Shown here: positions 8,479 to 15,025 of the stretch, piece by piece
Numbering within the stretch: position 1 is the stretch's first letter
Layout: each line of letters starts with the position of its first letter
Assembly (NCBI GenBank): GCA_947372535.1
Contig: CANBUA010000096.1
Span: forward strand, 1-15,025
Length of the DNA: 15,025 nucleotides
Source: Burkholderiales bacterium
Lineage (GTDB): Bacteria > Pseudomonadota > Gammaproteobacteria > Burkholderiales > Burkholderiaceae
Direction: 5' to 3'
Notes under the pieces: generated by a model
The model's input: only the letters and a program-made list of their open reading frames with translations
What the model was told of the DNA's origin: nothing
The model's database searches: none
Program-made: the position numbers and the translations under genes

Positions 8479-10737
8479 ATGAATACACAGCGTGTGGTGT
8501 GGTGCCAGGCCAGGGCCTGTGCGGTGCTCATGGTCTGCATGGTCGTGGGGGCTTCGTCGGCGTGGGCATCTGACGCTGCCCGCCCCAAGGTCGGCCTGGT
8601 CCTGTCGGGCGGTGGTGCCCGTGGCCTGAGTCATGTGGGTGTCCTCAAGGTCCTGGAGCGCGAACGCATCCCTGTTGATGTCATCGCGGGCACGTCCATG
8701 GGCGCCATCGTCGGCGGGCTCTATGCCAGCGGCATGAGCGCCCAGGAGGTGGAGGCGGAAGTCGGTCGCCTGGATTGGGACAACGTCTTTGCCAGCCGCG
8801 TCGAGCGCCGCGAGATCCCGCAGCGCCGCAAGGAGCAGGATTACGAGGTCTCGCCCCTGATCGAGATGGGTTTGGGCGCCGAGGGCCTCATTGCGCCGCT
8901 GGGCCCGGTGTCCAGCCGTGGTCTGGAGGCGCACCTCAGGCGCTTGACCTTGAGTTCGCGCCAGGTGGTGGACTTCGATCACCTGCCCACGCCGTTTCGC
9001 GCGGTGGCGACCAATATGGAGACCGGTCAGCCCGTCATCCTCCAAAAGGGCGACTTGGCCACGGCCTTGCGTTCGAGCATGTCGGTGCCGGGCGTGTTCG
9101 CGCCGGTCGAGGTCGATGGCCAGATCCTGGGCGATGGCGGCCTGGTGAACAACACGCCCGTGGACGTGGCCCGCAGCATGGGGGCCGAGCGCCTCATTGT
9201 CGTCAACATCGGCACCCCCCTGGCCAACCGTGCGAGCCTGTCCTCGCTGACGGGCGTGACGGCCCAGATGATCAACATCCTGACCGAGCAGAACGTGCAG
9301 CGCAGCCTGGCCTCGCTCACGCTCCGCGACGTGCTGATCGCGCCCCGGCTCGATGGCTTGACCGCCGGTGATTTCAACCGCGCCACCGAGTTCATGAATC
9401 AGGGTGAGTTGCAGGCCGAAGCCCTGGTGCTGCGCATGCAGGACCTCAAGGTCAGCGAGGCCGAGTACGCGGCCTGGAAAGCGGCTCGGGTGGCCAAGGC
9501 CAATCCGGGCAAGGCCTTGATGTATGTGCGCTTCGAAGGCTCGCGCCAGACGCACCCTGAGGAGCGCGCTGATGTATTGGAGACCAGGCCGGGTCAGCGT
9601 TTCGACGTGGCGCAGGCCGAGCGCGATCTGCGCCGCCTCGCCGCCTCGGGCGACTACCAGCGCACCGACTACCGGCTGGAGAGCCTGCCTGAGGGCGAAG
9701 GCCTGACCTTCCGCCTGGAGGACAAGCCCTGGGGCCCCGATTACCTGCAAATGGGCCTGGATTTCCGCAGCGACAGCGAGGGCCGCAGCGCCTTCAACAT
9801 CAAGCTGGCGCACAACCGCCATTGGCTGGATGCCAGTGGCAGCGAGTGGCGCAACTTTGTCAGGCTGGGCAGTGCGCCCATGCTGAGCACCGAGTGGTAT
9901 CGGCCGGTGGGCTGGCAACTGCCTGATGGCCTGCGCGGCTTCGTCGCGACATCGGCCACCCTCCAGCGGCGCAACACCGACCTCTATGCCGACCCGAAGG
10001 ACGATCCCGCCATCTCCCTGAGCCGACGTGAACGCCGCCTGGGGCTGGATGTGGGTGTGACCTGGCGTGAGCTTGGCGAAGTGCGGCTGGGTTGGCTCGA
10101 CTTGGTCGGGCATGACGACCCTGAGTTGGTCACGCCGGCCTGGACGGGCGCGGGCACGTCCGAGCGCTGGCACGAGCAAGGCTGGCGGCTGCGTGGTGTG
10201 TTCGACCAGCTCGACAGCGCCTACTTCCCCAGCCAGGGCTGGCGCCTGGATGCGACCTATGTCAATGGGCAACGGTCGAGGCAAGGTGGCTCAGGCCTGG
10301 GCGGCGTGGGCGACATGAGCCGTTGGGATGTGCAAGGCCAGGCGGTCACGCACCAGGGGCCACACATCTTCGAGCTGGGCGGGCGCTTGGCCGGTGCGAC
10401 GGGCGCCTTGCCTGCTTTGCCACGCTACGGGCTCGGCGGTTTCCAGCAGTTGTCGGGTTATGCCAATGACCAGCTCACCGGCCAGCAAGTCGCACTGGTG
10501 CGCCTGGGTTACGCCTTGCGGCTGGGCAGCGCGCCGCTCACGCGCGGTGTCTTCGTGGGTGCCAGTGTGGAATGGGGTCGCGCTTGGGAACGCTGGAGCA
10601 GTCCCGGTTCGGCCCCCTCGCACCGAGGCAGCAGCCTTTACCTGGGCGCCGACACGGCCCTGGGGCCGGTCTATGCGGCGGTGGGCAGCGCCGACGGCGT
10701 CAGGCCCACGCTGATGCTGTTCCTGGGCCGCCCTTGA
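8479..10737 (+). CDS. Patatin-like phospholipase with POTRA and outer-membrane barrel (type Vd autotransporter, PlpD-like)
   Basis: A 752-aa protein. After a signal peptide (about residues 1-31, ending SAWA) comes a patatin lipase domain. It has the oxyanion motif GGGARG (44-49), nucleophile S73 in GTSMG and catalytic D219 in DGG, the Ser-Asp dyad of phospholipase A-type acyl hydrolases. Residues from about 345 to 420 look like one POTRA repeat (VRFEGSRQ, PGQRFD, LRRLAASGDYQ). The remaining 330 residues form a predicted Omp85-type beta-barrel rich in alternating strands. This order is that of PlpD of Pseudomonas aeruginosa, where the barrel carries the lipase across the outer membrane. The open frame continues upstream to 8359. 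I chose the ATG at 8479 because it begins the signal peptide and lies past the terminator, although no good Shine-Dalgarno precedes it. The gene is convergent with cheB, 24 bases away, with no clear terminator between. Confidence 0.9.
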   Translation: MNTQRVVWCQARACAVLMVCMVVGASSAWASDAARPKVGLVLSGGGARGLSHVGVLKVLERERIPVDVIAGTSMGAIVGGLYASGMSAQEVEAEVGRLDWDNVFASRVERREIPQRRKEQDYEVSPLIEMGLGAEGLIAPLGPVSSRGLEAHLRRLTLSSRQVVDFDHLPTPFRAVATNMETGQPVILQKGDLATALRSSMSVPGVFAPVEVDGQILGDGGLVNNTPVDVARSMGAERLIVVNIGTPLANRASLSSLTGVTAQMINILTEQNVQRSLASLTLRDVLIAPRLDGLTAGDFNRATEFMNQGELQAEALVLRMQDLKVSEAEYAAWKAARVAKANPGKALMYVRFEGSRQTHPEERADVLETRPGQRFDVAQAERDLRRLAASGDYQRTDYRLESLPEGEGLTFRLEDKPWGPDYLQMGLDFRSDSEGRSAFNIKLAHNRHWLDASGSEWRNFVRLGSAPMLSTEWYRPVGWQLPDGLRGFVATSATLQRRNTDLYADPKDDPAISLSRRERRLGLDVGVTWRELGEVRLGWLDLVGHDDPELVTPAWTGAGTSERWHEQGWRLRGVFDQLDSAYFPSQGWRLDATYVNGQRSRQGGSGLGGVGDMSRWDVQGQAVTHQGPHIFELGGRLAGATGALPALPRYGLGGFQQLSGYANDQLTGQQVALVRLGYALRLGSAPLTRGVFVGASVEWGRAWERWSSPGSAPSHRGSSLYLGADTALGPVYAAVGSADGVRPTLMLFLGRP

Positions 10738-10761
10738 CCTCGGTGGCCCAACATCAAGCCA

Positions 10762-11877
10762 TCAGACGCGGCTGAGCAGGTGGCCCGAGGTGGCGCGTAA
10801 ATGGTCCATCACGTGCGAGGCGATCTTCGGCAGCGGCAGCACCTCATGCACCGCGCCAGCGGCGATCGCTTCGCGCGGCATGCCGAACACCACGCAGGTG
10901 GCTTCGTCCTGGGCCACGCAATAGGCACCGGCATCGCGCATCTCGCGCATGGCCTTGGCGCCATCGCCGCCCATGCCAGTCAGCATGATGCCCAGGGCAT
11001 TGGGCCCTGCGCAGGCGGCCGCCGATTTGAACAGCACCTCCACGCTGGGCTTGTGGCGGTTGACGGGCTCGCCATCACGCACACGGGCCACATAGTTGGC
11101 GCCTGACTTTTCGACGCTCAGGTGCAAGCCACCCGGGGCGATGTAGGCGTGGCCGGGCAGGATGCGCTCGCCGTCAACGGCTTCCTTGACGCGGATCTTG
11201 CACAGCCCATCCAGTCGCGCCGCGTAGTTGCGCGTGAAGCCGGGCGGCATGTGCTGGGTGATGACCACGCCGGGGCAGTCGGCCGGCAGCGCCATGAGCA
11301 CTTCCTTGGTGGCTTCGGTGCCCCCAGTCGAGGCGCCGATGAAGATGAGTTTTTCGGTCGACAGCCGGCCCAACGAGGCCAGTGTGGTGATCTTGTGTGC
11401 AGGCGCAGCGGCTGCGGCATCCTGGTGCGCATTGACCGAGGCCACGGTGGTTGGCGCGTGAGCCGTTCGGTGCATGCGCGCCTTGGACGCGATGCGTACC
11501 TTGTCGGTGATGTCCTGGGCCAGCAGCTTGAGCCCATCGGCCACACCGATCTTGGGCTTGGCCACGAAGTCGATGGCGCCCAGCTCCAGGGCCTTGAGCG
11601 TGACTTCCGCGCCGCGCTCGGTCAGTGTCGAGACCATCACCACGGGCATGGGTCGCAGCCGCATCAGCTTGGACAAAAAATCGATGCCATCCATGCGCGG
11701 CATCTCCACATCCAGGGTGATCACATCGGGGTTGAGGTTGCGAATCATCTCGCGCGCGACCAACGGATCGGCGGCAGCGCCCACGCACTCCATGTCGGGC
11801 TGGCGGTTGATGATTTCGGCCAGCAGGCTGCGCACCAGGGCCGAATCGTCCACCACCACCACTCGCGTTTTCGCCAT
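10762..11877 (-). CDS. cheB: Chemotaxis response regulator protein-glutamate methylesterase/deamidase CheB
   Basis: A 371-aa cytoplasmic protein that removes methyl groups from chemoreceptor glutamates and can deamidate glutamines, resetting receptor activity. The N-terminal receiver domain has D10-D11 and phospho-acceptor D56 in [11 protein letters not shown] linker rich in alanine and histidine (about 130-170) joins it to the C-terminal methylesterase domain. The triad S183 (GASTGG), H209 (QHMPPGF) and D305 (GMGGDG) has the same internal spacing as E. coli CheB (26 and 96 residues). Phosphorylation by CheA should activate it; cheA is outside the window. The ATG at 11877 has GGGAG 8 bases upstream. 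It is the last gene of cheR-cheD-cheB, 21 bases after cheD. Confidence 0.97.
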   Translation of the reverse strand: MAKTRVVVVDDSALVRSLLAEIINRQPDMECVGAAADPLVAREMIRNLNPDVITLDVEMPRMDGIDFLSKLMRLRPMPVVMVSTLTERGAEVTLKALELGAIDFVAKPKIGVADGLKLLAQDITDKVRIASKARMHRTAHAPTTVASVNAHQDAAAAAPAHKITTLASLGRLSTEKLIFIGASTGGTEATKEVLMALPADCPGVVITQHMPPGFTRNYAARLDGLCKIRVKEAVDGERILPGHAYIAPGGLHLSVEKSGANYVARVRDGEPVNRHKPSVEVLFKSAAACAGPNALGIMLTGMGGDGAKAMREMRDAGAYCVAQDEATCVVFGMPREAIAAGAVHEVLPLPKIASHVMDHLRATSGHLLSRV

Positions 11878-11898
11878 GGCTTGAGCTCCCAGTTTTGT

Positions 11899-12573
11899 TC
11901 AGAAGAGGTCGACAGACCCGCCGCCCGTGGCGGTGGGTGTCACTTTGAGGGCGGCGCGTTCTTGCGCGACGATGGCCTCGGGATTGCTCGCGGCCAGGCG
12001 CTTGACCATGGCCTTGCCGCTGTGCGGCAGGAAGCAGACTTTGCGTGGGTAGATGTCCAGCACATCCTTGGAGACCACGGGAATGCGCTCGGTCTTGAGG
12101 TAGTCCAGCACGAAGGTGGTGTTGCGCTCACCCACGTTCAAACTGGTCATGCCTTGCAGCACGGCGCCTCCGCCGAAGACCTTCGCCTCCATGGTGGTTC
12201 GGGTGGCGCCCATCTTGAGCATCTCGTTGATCAGCAACTCCATGGCGTAGGAGCCATAGCGCCCGCAATCGGCCGCGCCACCGGCGTTCTCGGGCAGCAT
12301 GAAGTGGTTCATGCCGCCGACCTTGGCATGGCGGTCCCACAGGCACACGGCGATGCACGAGCCCAGCGTGGTCATGATCAGCATGTCCTCGTCGAACACG
12401 AAATACTCACCCGGCAGGATCTTGACGGCGTCCGACTGGAAGTGCGCTTCGTAGAAGAAGAAAGACGCCTCGCCCGGCTTGGGCGTGCGCGTCTTCAGCT
12501 TGGCCAGTCGGCTGTGCGCTGGTGAGGCCAGGCCTGGCGTGGGGCGCATCGAAACGGACGGGACAGCAGTCAT
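11899..12573 (-). CDS. cheD: Chemoreceptor glutamine deamidase CheD
   Basis: A 224-aa protein that converts specific chemoreceptor glutamines to methylatable glutamates. The catalytic C73 is in LGSCIAVCLWD and H90 is in GGMNHFMLP. They are 17 residues apart, the same spacing as in the structurally studied Thermotoga CheD. The family core starts near residue 45 (LPGEYFVFDEDM). The first 40 residues are an extra, proline- and basic-rich N-terminal extension of unknown role. Translation may instead start at the internal Met9, since neither start has a strong Shine-Dalgarno. It lies between cheR (21-base gap) and cheB (21-base gap), which implies one transcript. Confidence 0.95.
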   Translation of the reverse strand: MTAVPSVSMRPTPGLASPAHSRLAKLKTRTPKPGEASFFFYEAHFQSDAVKILPGEYFVFDEDMLIMTTLGSCIAVCLWDRHAKVGGMNHFMLPENAGGAADCGRYGSYAMELLINEMLKMGATRTTMEAKVFGGGAVLQGMTSLNVGERNTTFVLDYLKTERIPVVSKDVLDIYPRKVCFLPHSGKAMVKRLAASNPEAIVAQERAALKVTPTATGGGSVDLF

Positions 12574-12594
12574 GTCGTTGAGCTTTCGGCTGCG

Positions 12595-13446
12595 TCAGAC
12601 TTTGTCGTAGACCGTCTTCCCGCGCAGACGGAAGAGATCGCGAGAATCCGTGAAATTCTCTGAGTGACCCACGAACAGCATGCCTTGCGGACGCATCACG
12701 CCATGCAGGTGCTCAAGCACCTTGCGCTGCGTTCCCGCGTCGAAATAAATCATCACATTGCGGCAGAACACGATGTCAAAGGGCTCGCCCAATGACCACG
12801 AGGTCTGCATCAGGTTGAAGGGCCTGAACTCGACCAGGCGGGCCAACTCGGGCTTGATGCGTGCCTGACCTTCGTTGCCGCCCTTGCCTTTGAGGAAGAA
12901 CATGCGCAGCCGCGCCGGGCTCAAGCCGCGTGAATCGGCGTCATACACACCGCGCGAAGCCGTGGTCAGCACATTCGTGTCGATGTCGGTGCACAGAATC
13001 TTCACGTTGGCGTGCAGGCCCATGGTTTCGGCCACCGTCATGGCGATGGAGTAGGGCTCCTCGCCGGTCGAGGCCGCACAGCACCAGATGCGCAGAGACT
13101 GGCCCTGGCGGCCTTTGAGGTGTTCGGCCAGCACGTGAAAATGATGTTCTTCGCGGAAGAAGGAGGTCAGGTTGGTCGTGAGGCAGTTCACGAATTCCTG
13201 CCATTCCCGCTGGGCGGTCTCGCCCGAGGTGCGCTCCAGCCACTGCAGGTAGTCGTCGAAGGATTGGTGCTGCGTCTCGCGCAGCCGCCGCGACAGGCGG
13301 CTGTACACCATGGCCTGCTTGCCCTCATGCAGATGGATGCCGGCACGTTGATAAATCAGGGTGCGCACGCGCTCGAAATCCCTGGCGCTGAACGTGAACT
13401 CACGGTCATGAATCGATTCGGCAGGCATTTGGAGCGACGCTGTCAT
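12595..13446 (-). CDS. cheR: Chemotaxis protein-glutamate O-methyltransferase CheR
   Basis: A 283-aa cytoplasmic enzyme that methylates chemoreceptor glutamates using S-adenosylmethionine. It opposes CheB. The N-terminal helical CheR domain includes LIYQRAGIHL and MVYSRLSRRLR. The linker contains LTTNLTSFFRE, and the SAM-binding loop AASTGEEPYS has the GEEPY at residues 128-132. The C-terminal FDIVFCRNVMIYFD is typical. The length matches E. coli CheR (about 286 aa). The open frame extends 93 codons further upstream to 13725, but that part shows no family similarity and lies beyond the candidate sigma28 promoter, so I start at the ATG at 13446. No strong Shine-Dalgarno is visible there. It is the first gene of cheR-cheD-cheB. 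Confidence 0.95.
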   Translation of the reverse strand: MTASLQMPAESIHDREFTFSARDFERVRTLIYQRAGIHLHEGKQAMVYSRLSRRLRETQHQSFDDYLQWLERTSGETAQREWQEFVNCLTTNLTSFFREEHHFHVLAEHLKGRQGQSLRIWCCAASTGEEPYSIAMTVAETMGLHANVKILCTDIDTNVLTTASRGVYDADSRGLSPARLRMFFLKGKGGNEGQARIKPELARLVEFRPFNLMQTSWSLGEPFDIVFCRNVMIYFDAGTQRKVLEHLHGVMRPQGMLFVGHSENFTDSRDLFRLRGKTVYDKV

Positions 13447-13487
13447 GTGGTGTGGTTCAGAAAAGGGGACGCTGGGACCGTGAGCAG

Positions 13488-13514
13488 TTATCGTCCTTGG
13501 AGACTCAGGCTTGA
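13488..13514 (-). promoter_or_regulatory. Candidate sigma28 (FliA) promoter for cheR-cheD-cheB
   Basis: Read on the minus strand, TCAAGCCT (13514-13507), exactly eleven bases, then GACGATAA (13495-13488). The flagellar sigma28 consensus is TAAAGTTT-N11-GCCGATAA. The -10 matches at 7 of 8 positions and the -35 at 5 of 8, with the correct spacing. Transcription would start near 13480, leaving a leader of about 35 bases before the cheR ATG. This supports the short cheR start. The site also fits the expected flagellar-class control of chemotaxis genes. Confidence 0.55.
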
Positions 13515-13660
13515 GGTGCTTTGTGCTTGGTTGACCACATCCATGACAGATCTGACGGGAATACCCCTCATTTCCGAGGTTAAATTTGAACGGCACTGCT
13601 AGACTTTGAAGCACTCCATGGCCTTTCGGAGACTGAGCCATCGCTTCCACACTGCCCCCT

Positions 13661-14410
13661 TTGAAAAGTTCCGATTCGGCTTGGTCCGATGGCGATGGGG
13701 GACTGCGCCTTGAATTAGCGCTCAACCTCCTGCATCAGGCTGGTTGGACGGCGCCTGATGGCATGCCGACCGGCTCCCAGGATTGGCTCCAGGCCGTGAT
13801 CGACGGCCTGTGCGACGTCTCCAGTCGCGATGCCCTCACTGGGCTGGCCAACCGCCGTCAGTTCGAAGTCGCCATTGGCCGCGAAATCGACCGCGTGGCC
13901 CGCTCCGGCGAAGCAGCATTGCTGCTGGTGCTCGACATCGATCATTTCAAGAAGGTCAACGACACGCACGGTCACGCCGCGGGGGACCTCGTCATCCAGT
14001 CGGTCGCCAACGTGTTGGCCGATTGCGTGCGGCCCATGGACACGGTCGCCCGTGTGGGCGGCGAAGAGTTCGCGGTGATCCTGCCCAACTGCCCGCCGGC
14101 TTTCGGCCTGGCGGTGGCAGAGCGCATCCGCCTCAAGATTGCCGGCCAGCCCGTGGCCCTGGTGGGCGGGCAGGCCTTGACGGTCACTGTGAGCGTGGGC
14201 GGCGCATTTGCCCCGCAATGGGTGCGCTCCTCGGCCGCCTTGTGGTCGGAGCGGGCCGACCAGCAGCTCTACCGTGCCAAAAATGAAGGCCGCAACCGCA
14301 CCTGCCTGGAGATGCCACCGGTCACGGTGGTGAGTTCCGAGGAGAAGGAGCTGTTGTTCGGCCCAGTTGAGGAATCTGACGCACTCTACGACGCCGAATC
14401 GGGCTCATGA
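13661..14410 (+). CDS. GGDEF-domain diguanylate cyclase
   Basis: A protein of up to 249 aa that should make cyclic di-GMP from two GTP. After a short N-terminal region (about 55 residues, no recognised sensor or membrane segment) comes a full GGDEF domain. Visible elements are DALTGLANRR, metal-binding D92 in LDIDHFKKVND, and the active-site GGEEF at 133-137. An RxxD inhibitory I-site (R124-D127) sits five residues before GGEEF, so product feedback is expected. All catalytic residues are intact. The start is uncertain. TTG at 13661 is the first reasonable codon after the stop at 13634, and the first ATG is at 13763; neither has a good Shine-Dalgarno. A TAGACT at 13600-13605 could be its -10. 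It is divergent from cheR and 28 bases before the FlhG-like gene, so a flagellar role is likely by context. Confidence 0.9.
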   Translation: MKSSDSAWSDGDGGLRLELALNLLHQAGWTAPDGMPTGSQDWLQAVIDGLCDVSSRDALTGLANRRQFEVAIGREIDRVARSGEAALLLVLDIDHFKKVNDTHGHAAGDLVIQSVANVLADCVRPMDTVARVGGEEFAVILPNCPPAFGLAVAERIRLKIAGQPVALVGGQALTVTVSVGGAFAPQWVRSSAALWSERADQQLYRAKNEGRNRTCLEMPPVTVVSSEEKELLFGPVEESDALYDAESGS

Positions 14411-14438
14411 ATGCACCCGGAACTGCCGACAACACATC

Positions 14439-15025
14439 ATGACTGCGATCATGACCGAACCTGAGTTGTCCCCCTCCCCGCCGACGGTGCGCCTCGCGCG
14501 CACCATGGCCGTGACCAGCGGCAAGGGTGGGGTGGGCAAGACGTTCTTCACCGCGAACCTGGCGGCCGCCTTGAGCCGACAGGGCCTCAAGGTGCTGGTG
14601 CTGGACGCCGACTTGGGCCTGGCCAACCTGGACGTGGTGCTCAACCTGTACCCCAAGATCACCTTGCACGATGTGTTCACCGGCAAAGCCTTGCTGGAAG
14701 AAGCCATCCTGCCGGCGCCTGGCGGGTTTTCGGTGCTGCTGGCCGGCTCCGGCCTGGTCGAGTATTCGCGCCTGACGCCCGAGGTGCGCGAGCAGTTGCT
14801 GGACATCATCACCACGGTGTCACCGCGGTTTGACGTGCTGCTGCTGGATACCGGCGCCGGCATCTCCGATGTCGTGCTCTTTGCCCTGTCGTTGGCCCAC
14901 GAGGTGATCGTGGTGGCGACGCCCGAGCCCACCTCCATGACCGATGCCTACGCCACCATCAAGGTGCTGGCCTCCCAGCAAGGCCGCGAGCAGATGCACG
15001 TGGTGGTCAACCAGGTGGGCCGCCC
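14439..15025 (+). CDS. flhG: FlhG/FleN-like MinD-family ATPase (partial, runs off the window)
   Basis: The first 195 codons of a ParA/MinD-type ATPase, with no stop before the window ends. It has the deviant Walker A SGKGGVGKT with K29 and K34. D56 and D58 fall in LDADLGLANLDVV, a block typical of FlhG/FleN. LLLDTGAGISD is the Walker B-like motif, and the following VVATPEPTSMTDAYATIK is also characteristic. FlhG proteins act with the GTPase FlhF to set the number and position of flagella. The N-terminal 25 residues lack the DQAxxLR helix that in other FlhG proteins stimulates FlhF, so the assignment is FlhG-like rather than certain. The ATG at 14439 or 14451 could start translation, both with weak Shine-Dalgarno. 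It is probably co-transcribed with the upstream diguanylate cyclase gene. Confidence 0.8.
   Translation, partial: MTAIMTEPELSPSPPTVRLARTMAVTSGKGGVGKTFFTANLAAALSRQGLKVLVLDADLGLANLDVVLNLYPKITLHDVFTGKALLEEAILPAPGGFSVLLAGSGLVEYSRLTPEVREQLLDIITTVSPRFDVLLLDTGAGISDVVLFALSLAHEVIVVATPEPTSMTDAYATIKVLASQQGREQMHVVVNQVGR

Noticed and set aside
8287..10284. 665-codon antisense open frame opposite the patatin gene
   Set aside because: It has composition typical of high-GC reverse frames and overlaps barrel paralogue 2 and the patatin gene, both of which have clear family motifs.
10738..10761. Bidirectional terminator between the convergent patatin and cheB genes
   Set aside because: I found no stem with a T-run in this 24-base gap.
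11122..12525. 467-codon plus-strand open frame opposite cheB and cheD
   Set aside because: It is a histidine- and glycine-rich shadow frame. The minus strand carries the conserved catalytic residues of CheB and CheD.
13447..13725. 93-codon N-terminal extension of the cheR open frame
   Set aside because: It has no similarity to CheR, the ATG at 13446 gives the usual family length, and a sigma28-like promoter lies inside the extension.

Overview
The window looks like a chromosomal segment of a flagellated betaproteobacterium, probably in the Burkholderiales. This rests on high-GC coding, groESL under a perfect CIRCE operator, a cheR-cheD-cheB block, and a GGDEF gene followed by a FlhG/MinD-type ATPase. 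Genus-level placement is inference. I see no tRNA, rRNA, insertion sequence, prophage or CRISPR array. Thirteen protein genes are called; the last runs off the right edge.

Layout. (1) 1-3090: a minus-strand ferritin-like gene of the PF10118 family is divergent from a secreted tannase/feruloyl-esterase-family hydrolase. That hydrolase resembles the MHETase architecture, but by my ungapped comparison it lacks the residue that binds the substrate carboxylate. (2) 3166-4833: an orphan membrane-bound hybrid histidine kinase with a C-terminal receiver. (3) 4846-7072: the groES-groEL operon, with a sigma70/sigma32-like promoter, a CIRCE element at the predicted transcription start and hairpin terminators. 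(4) 7223-8436: two tandem paralogous small outer-membrane beta-barrel proteins, each followed by a strong intrinsic terminator. (5) 8479-10737: a patatin-POTRA-barrel protein (type Vd autotransporter, PlpD-like). (6) 10762-13446, minus strand: cheR, cheD, cheB in transcription order, with a candidate sigma28 (FliA) promoter upstream of cheR. (7) 13661-15025: a GGDEF diguanylate cyclase and the start of a FlhG-like ATPase, divergent from cheR.

How the genes work together. CheR (methylation), CheD (deamidation) and CheB (demethylation/deamidation) form the receptor adaptation module of chemotaxis. The diguanylate cyclase and the FlhG-like ATPase, read the other way, plausibly tie c-di-GMP signalling to flagellar number and placement. 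GroES/GroEL is the heat-shock chaperonin. The two barrels and the patatin autotransporter are cell-envelope or secreted proteins with no evident operon link to each other. Nothing here is clearly a new multi-gene system. The most interesting items are the MHETase-like hydrolase, the type Vd patatin protein, the cysteine-bearing tandem barrels, the candidate sigma28 promoter, and the FlhG-like protein that lacks the usual N-terminal FlhF-activating motif.
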